DNA of 64,000 bases from positions 62,001 through 126,000 of the forward strand of contig NZ_RBLJ01000005.1 in NCBI RefSeq assembly GCF_003634575.1, in the 5' to 3' direction. Every line of letters begins with the position of its first letter. Position 1 is the stretch's first letter. A program made the translations under genes and the position numbers. Shown here in pieces: positions 62,214 to 64,000 of this stretch. This DNA is from Photorhabdus asymbiotica. GTDB taxonomy: Bacteria; Pseudomonadota; Gammaproteobacteria; Enterobacterales; Enterobacteriaceae. The notes below the pieces were generated by a model that did not search any database, was not told the DNA's origin, and worked only from the letters and a program-made list of their open reading frames with translations.

Positions 62214-63638
62214 TTATCCATTTATTTCACCTTCTCTGGATAGCCTGACCACTGTACCCGCCACTAGACGTCCTTGATGAAATGTTGCCTGACGGGCAGG
62301 CACACGCGCCACCGCTTCAGCAGAACAACTGGCTGCTACCAGAACAAATTCAGCCTTATCACCCACCTGTGGCCAAACACGCTGGCCCCGATCGTTAAGC
62401 GGTAACACACCACCAGTAGCAATAGCCATAGCACGAGAAAGATGATATTCGTCTGAACCACGGTACAACTGCGCGTACAAATTAGCCTTTTCTAACATGT
62501 CACCAGTGCCGAATGGAGACCAGTGATCGATCACGCTGTCAGTACCAGTCATGATAAACACCCCTTTGGTTCTGAGTTGCGGCAATGGCATCATCAAGCT
62601 GCCGATCGGCACTGTAGAAGCGATAGTAATTTGCTGCTCTGCCAGGCGAGAAGCAGTTTCTAGCAGCGCACCTGCATCCAGCGTGGTCAAAGCAAAGGCA
62701 TGACTAATTGTCACCTTGCCACGCAAATTGGGCGTTTTTTCCACTGTATCAATCATGTAGTTCATAGCAGCAACACCGGCTGGGCTGCTCTCATGCAAAT
62801 GAATGTCTACACCAGCATTATTGTCCAACGCGATCTGGAACATGGTATCTAGTGATTTCTCCATTGCAGCATCCACATTAGTCGGGTCCAACCCACCAAC
62901 ATATTGCACTCCCATTTGCATCGCCTCACGCATCAACCTTTCCACTTTAGAGTGCAATAAACCGTGCTGCGGGAAGGCAACTATCTCACAAGTGAAATCA
63001 TCACGATGGTTCTCCAACGCATACTGCAAATGTTCTAGACTCTTCAGACCACTAACTGGATCGATATTACAATGGCTGCGCGCCACCGTACTACCCTTAG
63101 ATTGTAGCAGAGCAATTAGTCCCTCCGCCCGCTGCTGAGAAGTAGGTAACAGCTTGGGAATCAAAGTCTCTTCCAGGGCAATCATATCCATGATAGTTTT
63201 CCTTTGGCGCGGTCGCGGTGCTTGCCACGGACCACCGTAGAAAGTCTTGTCCAAATGGATATGCATATCGCGAAAGGCGGGCAACAACAATTGCCCTTGC
63301 GCCTGATAGCACGGCAGGTTCATGTTAAACAACGTATCAGCAGCATGAATAGCCACTATCCGACCATCTTTGATTTCCAACGTATATAATGCGGTGCGAG
63401 TGCCAATTACTGTATCGTCGTCATACTCAAATCCCTCCTCCAACAACACATCACTCAAATAATAATGACGATCGGTAAGAAAGGTAGTTTGCACCTGCGA
63501 TGTACCAGATAAAACAGTTGATGGCCTCGCTTGGGCGATCCCTCCGGTCAGAGAGATAACCGCGCAAGCAGTAGTGAGTTTGCCAGTTTGACCAAGAAAA
63601 TCTCTGCGACTTTGATGTTTAAGTTTTTCCACATTCAA
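62214..63638 (-). CDS. Tat-exported amidohydrolase (cytosine deaminase-like)
   Basis: 474 aa. N-terminal twin-arginine signal SRRDFLGQTGKLTTACAVISL. TIM-barrel amidohydrolase: metal site DMHIHLDKTF (about 124), NIDPVSGLKSLEHL, DIHLHESSPAG (about 278), ISHAFAL and TGTDSVIDHWSP supplying the final Asp. Closest in pattern to N-acyl/cytosine deaminase-type hydrolases. Unusual because the class is normally cytoplasmic. Substrate unknown; stand-alone gene convergent with mobB. Confidence 0.85.
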   Translation of the reverse strand: MNVEKLKHQSRRDFLGQTGKLTTACAVISLTGGIAQARPSTVLSGTSQVQTTFLTDRHYYLSDVLLEEGFEYDDDTVIGTRTALYTLEIKDGRIVAIHAADTLFNMNLPCYQAQGQLLLPAFRDMHIHLDKTFYGGPWQAPRPRQRKTIMDMIALEETLIPKLLPTSQQRAEGLIALLQSKGSTVARSHCNIDPVSGLKSLEHLQYALENHRDDFTCEIVAFPQHGLLHSKVERLMREAMQMGVQYVGGLDPTNVDAAMEKSLDTMFQIALDNNAGVDIHLHESSPAGVAAMNYMIDTVEKTPNLRGKVTISHAFALTTLDAGALLETASRLAEQQITIASTVPIGSLMMPLPQLRTKGVFIMTGTDSVIDHWSPFGTGDMLEKANLYAQLYRGSDEYHLSRAMAIATGGVLPLNDRGQRVWPQVGDKAEFVLVAASCSAEAVARVPARQATFHQGRLVAGTVVRLSREGEING

Positions 63639-63910
63639 TTCCTTACTTAAAAAATCGCCTCAAAAAATGCCAGGCAAATATGAATCTTGAAAGGATATTT
63701 TCGAGAATCTAAAACATATATAGATAATTTTCCAACATAACCTACTCTCACAATATTGCTGTGTAATGATTATGGAAAGCTTGATGAGTCATATGGATAA
63801 GGAAGCGTTTATTCTGGTTTTCCAGAAAATCAATAAAGAGGATAGGGTTTTTAACGGAGTTTTGCTGAGATTTTCCAAAGCTGTCCTAATGTAATTCGGC
63901 AAACATATTA
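63639..63910. other. Gene-free edge region
   Basis: About 270 bp with the promoter side of the amidohydrolase gene; no ORF or structured element recognised. Confidence 0.4.
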
Positions 63911-64000
63911 TTATTTTCGGCGGCTTGTAGCAGGAGTTAATAAAGCCTTCTGATGTTCACCGTAGTAGGCCAAATACGCCCTTGAACCTATAGTGCATTT
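63911..64000 (-). CDS. Possible 3' end of a gene entering from the right
   Basis: An open minus-strand frame of 29 codons runs from the window edge to a TAA at 63911-63913 (GSRAYLAYYGEHQKALLTPA near its end). Too short to identify; may be chance. Confidence 0.3.
   Translation of the reverse strand, partial: KCTIGSRAYLAYYGEHQKALLTPATSRRK

Overview
The window is chromosomal DNA of an enteric gamma-proteobacterium. Near-E. coli ribosomal and RNA polymerase proteins, numerous ERIC repeats, abundant AT-rich insertions and orphan type VI secretion (T6SS)-type genes make Photorhabdus (Morganellaceae) the most likely source. This is inferred from sequence character and memory of the genus; no database was searched.

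Layout. (1) 1-3.2 kb: an AT-rich minus-strand operon of unknown pathway (292-aa unknown protein, HIT-like protein, cysteine-desulfurase-like PLP enzyme, small ORF, truncated HxGH nucleotidyltransferase). (2) 3.5-5.8 kb: two ERIC elements, a mazEF toxin-antitoxin pair between two ~75-bp direct repeats, a truncated HigA-like gene and an intact HigB/HigA-like pair. (3) 6.1-22.9 kb, all minus strand: rpsL-rpsG-fusA-tuf followed directly by secE-nusG-rplK-rplA-rplJ-rplL-rpoB-rpoC. In E. coli these are two distant loci; here they meet at a single tuf gene, as expected after tufA x tufB recombination. (4) 22.9-33.4 kb: the usual str-flanking genes tusBCD, yheO, fkpA, slyX, slyD, yheV, kefB, kefG, yheS, interrupted between slyX and slyD by an islet encoding a lytic-transglycosylase-like protein and an overlapping small membrane protein (candidate effector/immunity pair). 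(5) 33.5-45.9 kb: an accessory block between yheS and yheT: a LysR regulator, five tandem paralogues of a 133-aa membrane protein (candidate immunity array) behind a frameshifted putative pore-forming toxin, a divergent hcp gene, a frameshifted YhcG-type nuclease gene, murQ-murP, a decayed tauABCD locus and a LysE-type exporter. (6) 45.9-52.8 kb: yheT, yheU, prkB, yhfA, crp, argD, pabA, a small secreted YcgJ-like protein, ppiA. (7) 53.0-62.1 kb: engB, Spot 42 RNA (spf), an RCC1-like repeat protein, polA, dsbA, srkA, mobA, mobB, i.e. the E. coli 87-min neighbourhood joined to the 75-min one. (8) 62.2-64 kb: a Tat-exported amidohydrolase and a possible gene end at the edge.

The core genes are intact and carry usual promoters, an attenuator and terminators that can be read directly. 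The accessory parts hold most of the novelty: the toxin/five-immunity array next to hcp, the slyX-slyD islet, the unknown operon at the left end, the RCC1-like gene beside spf, and a recurrent pattern of one-base shifts at runs of five G (toxin and yhcG).
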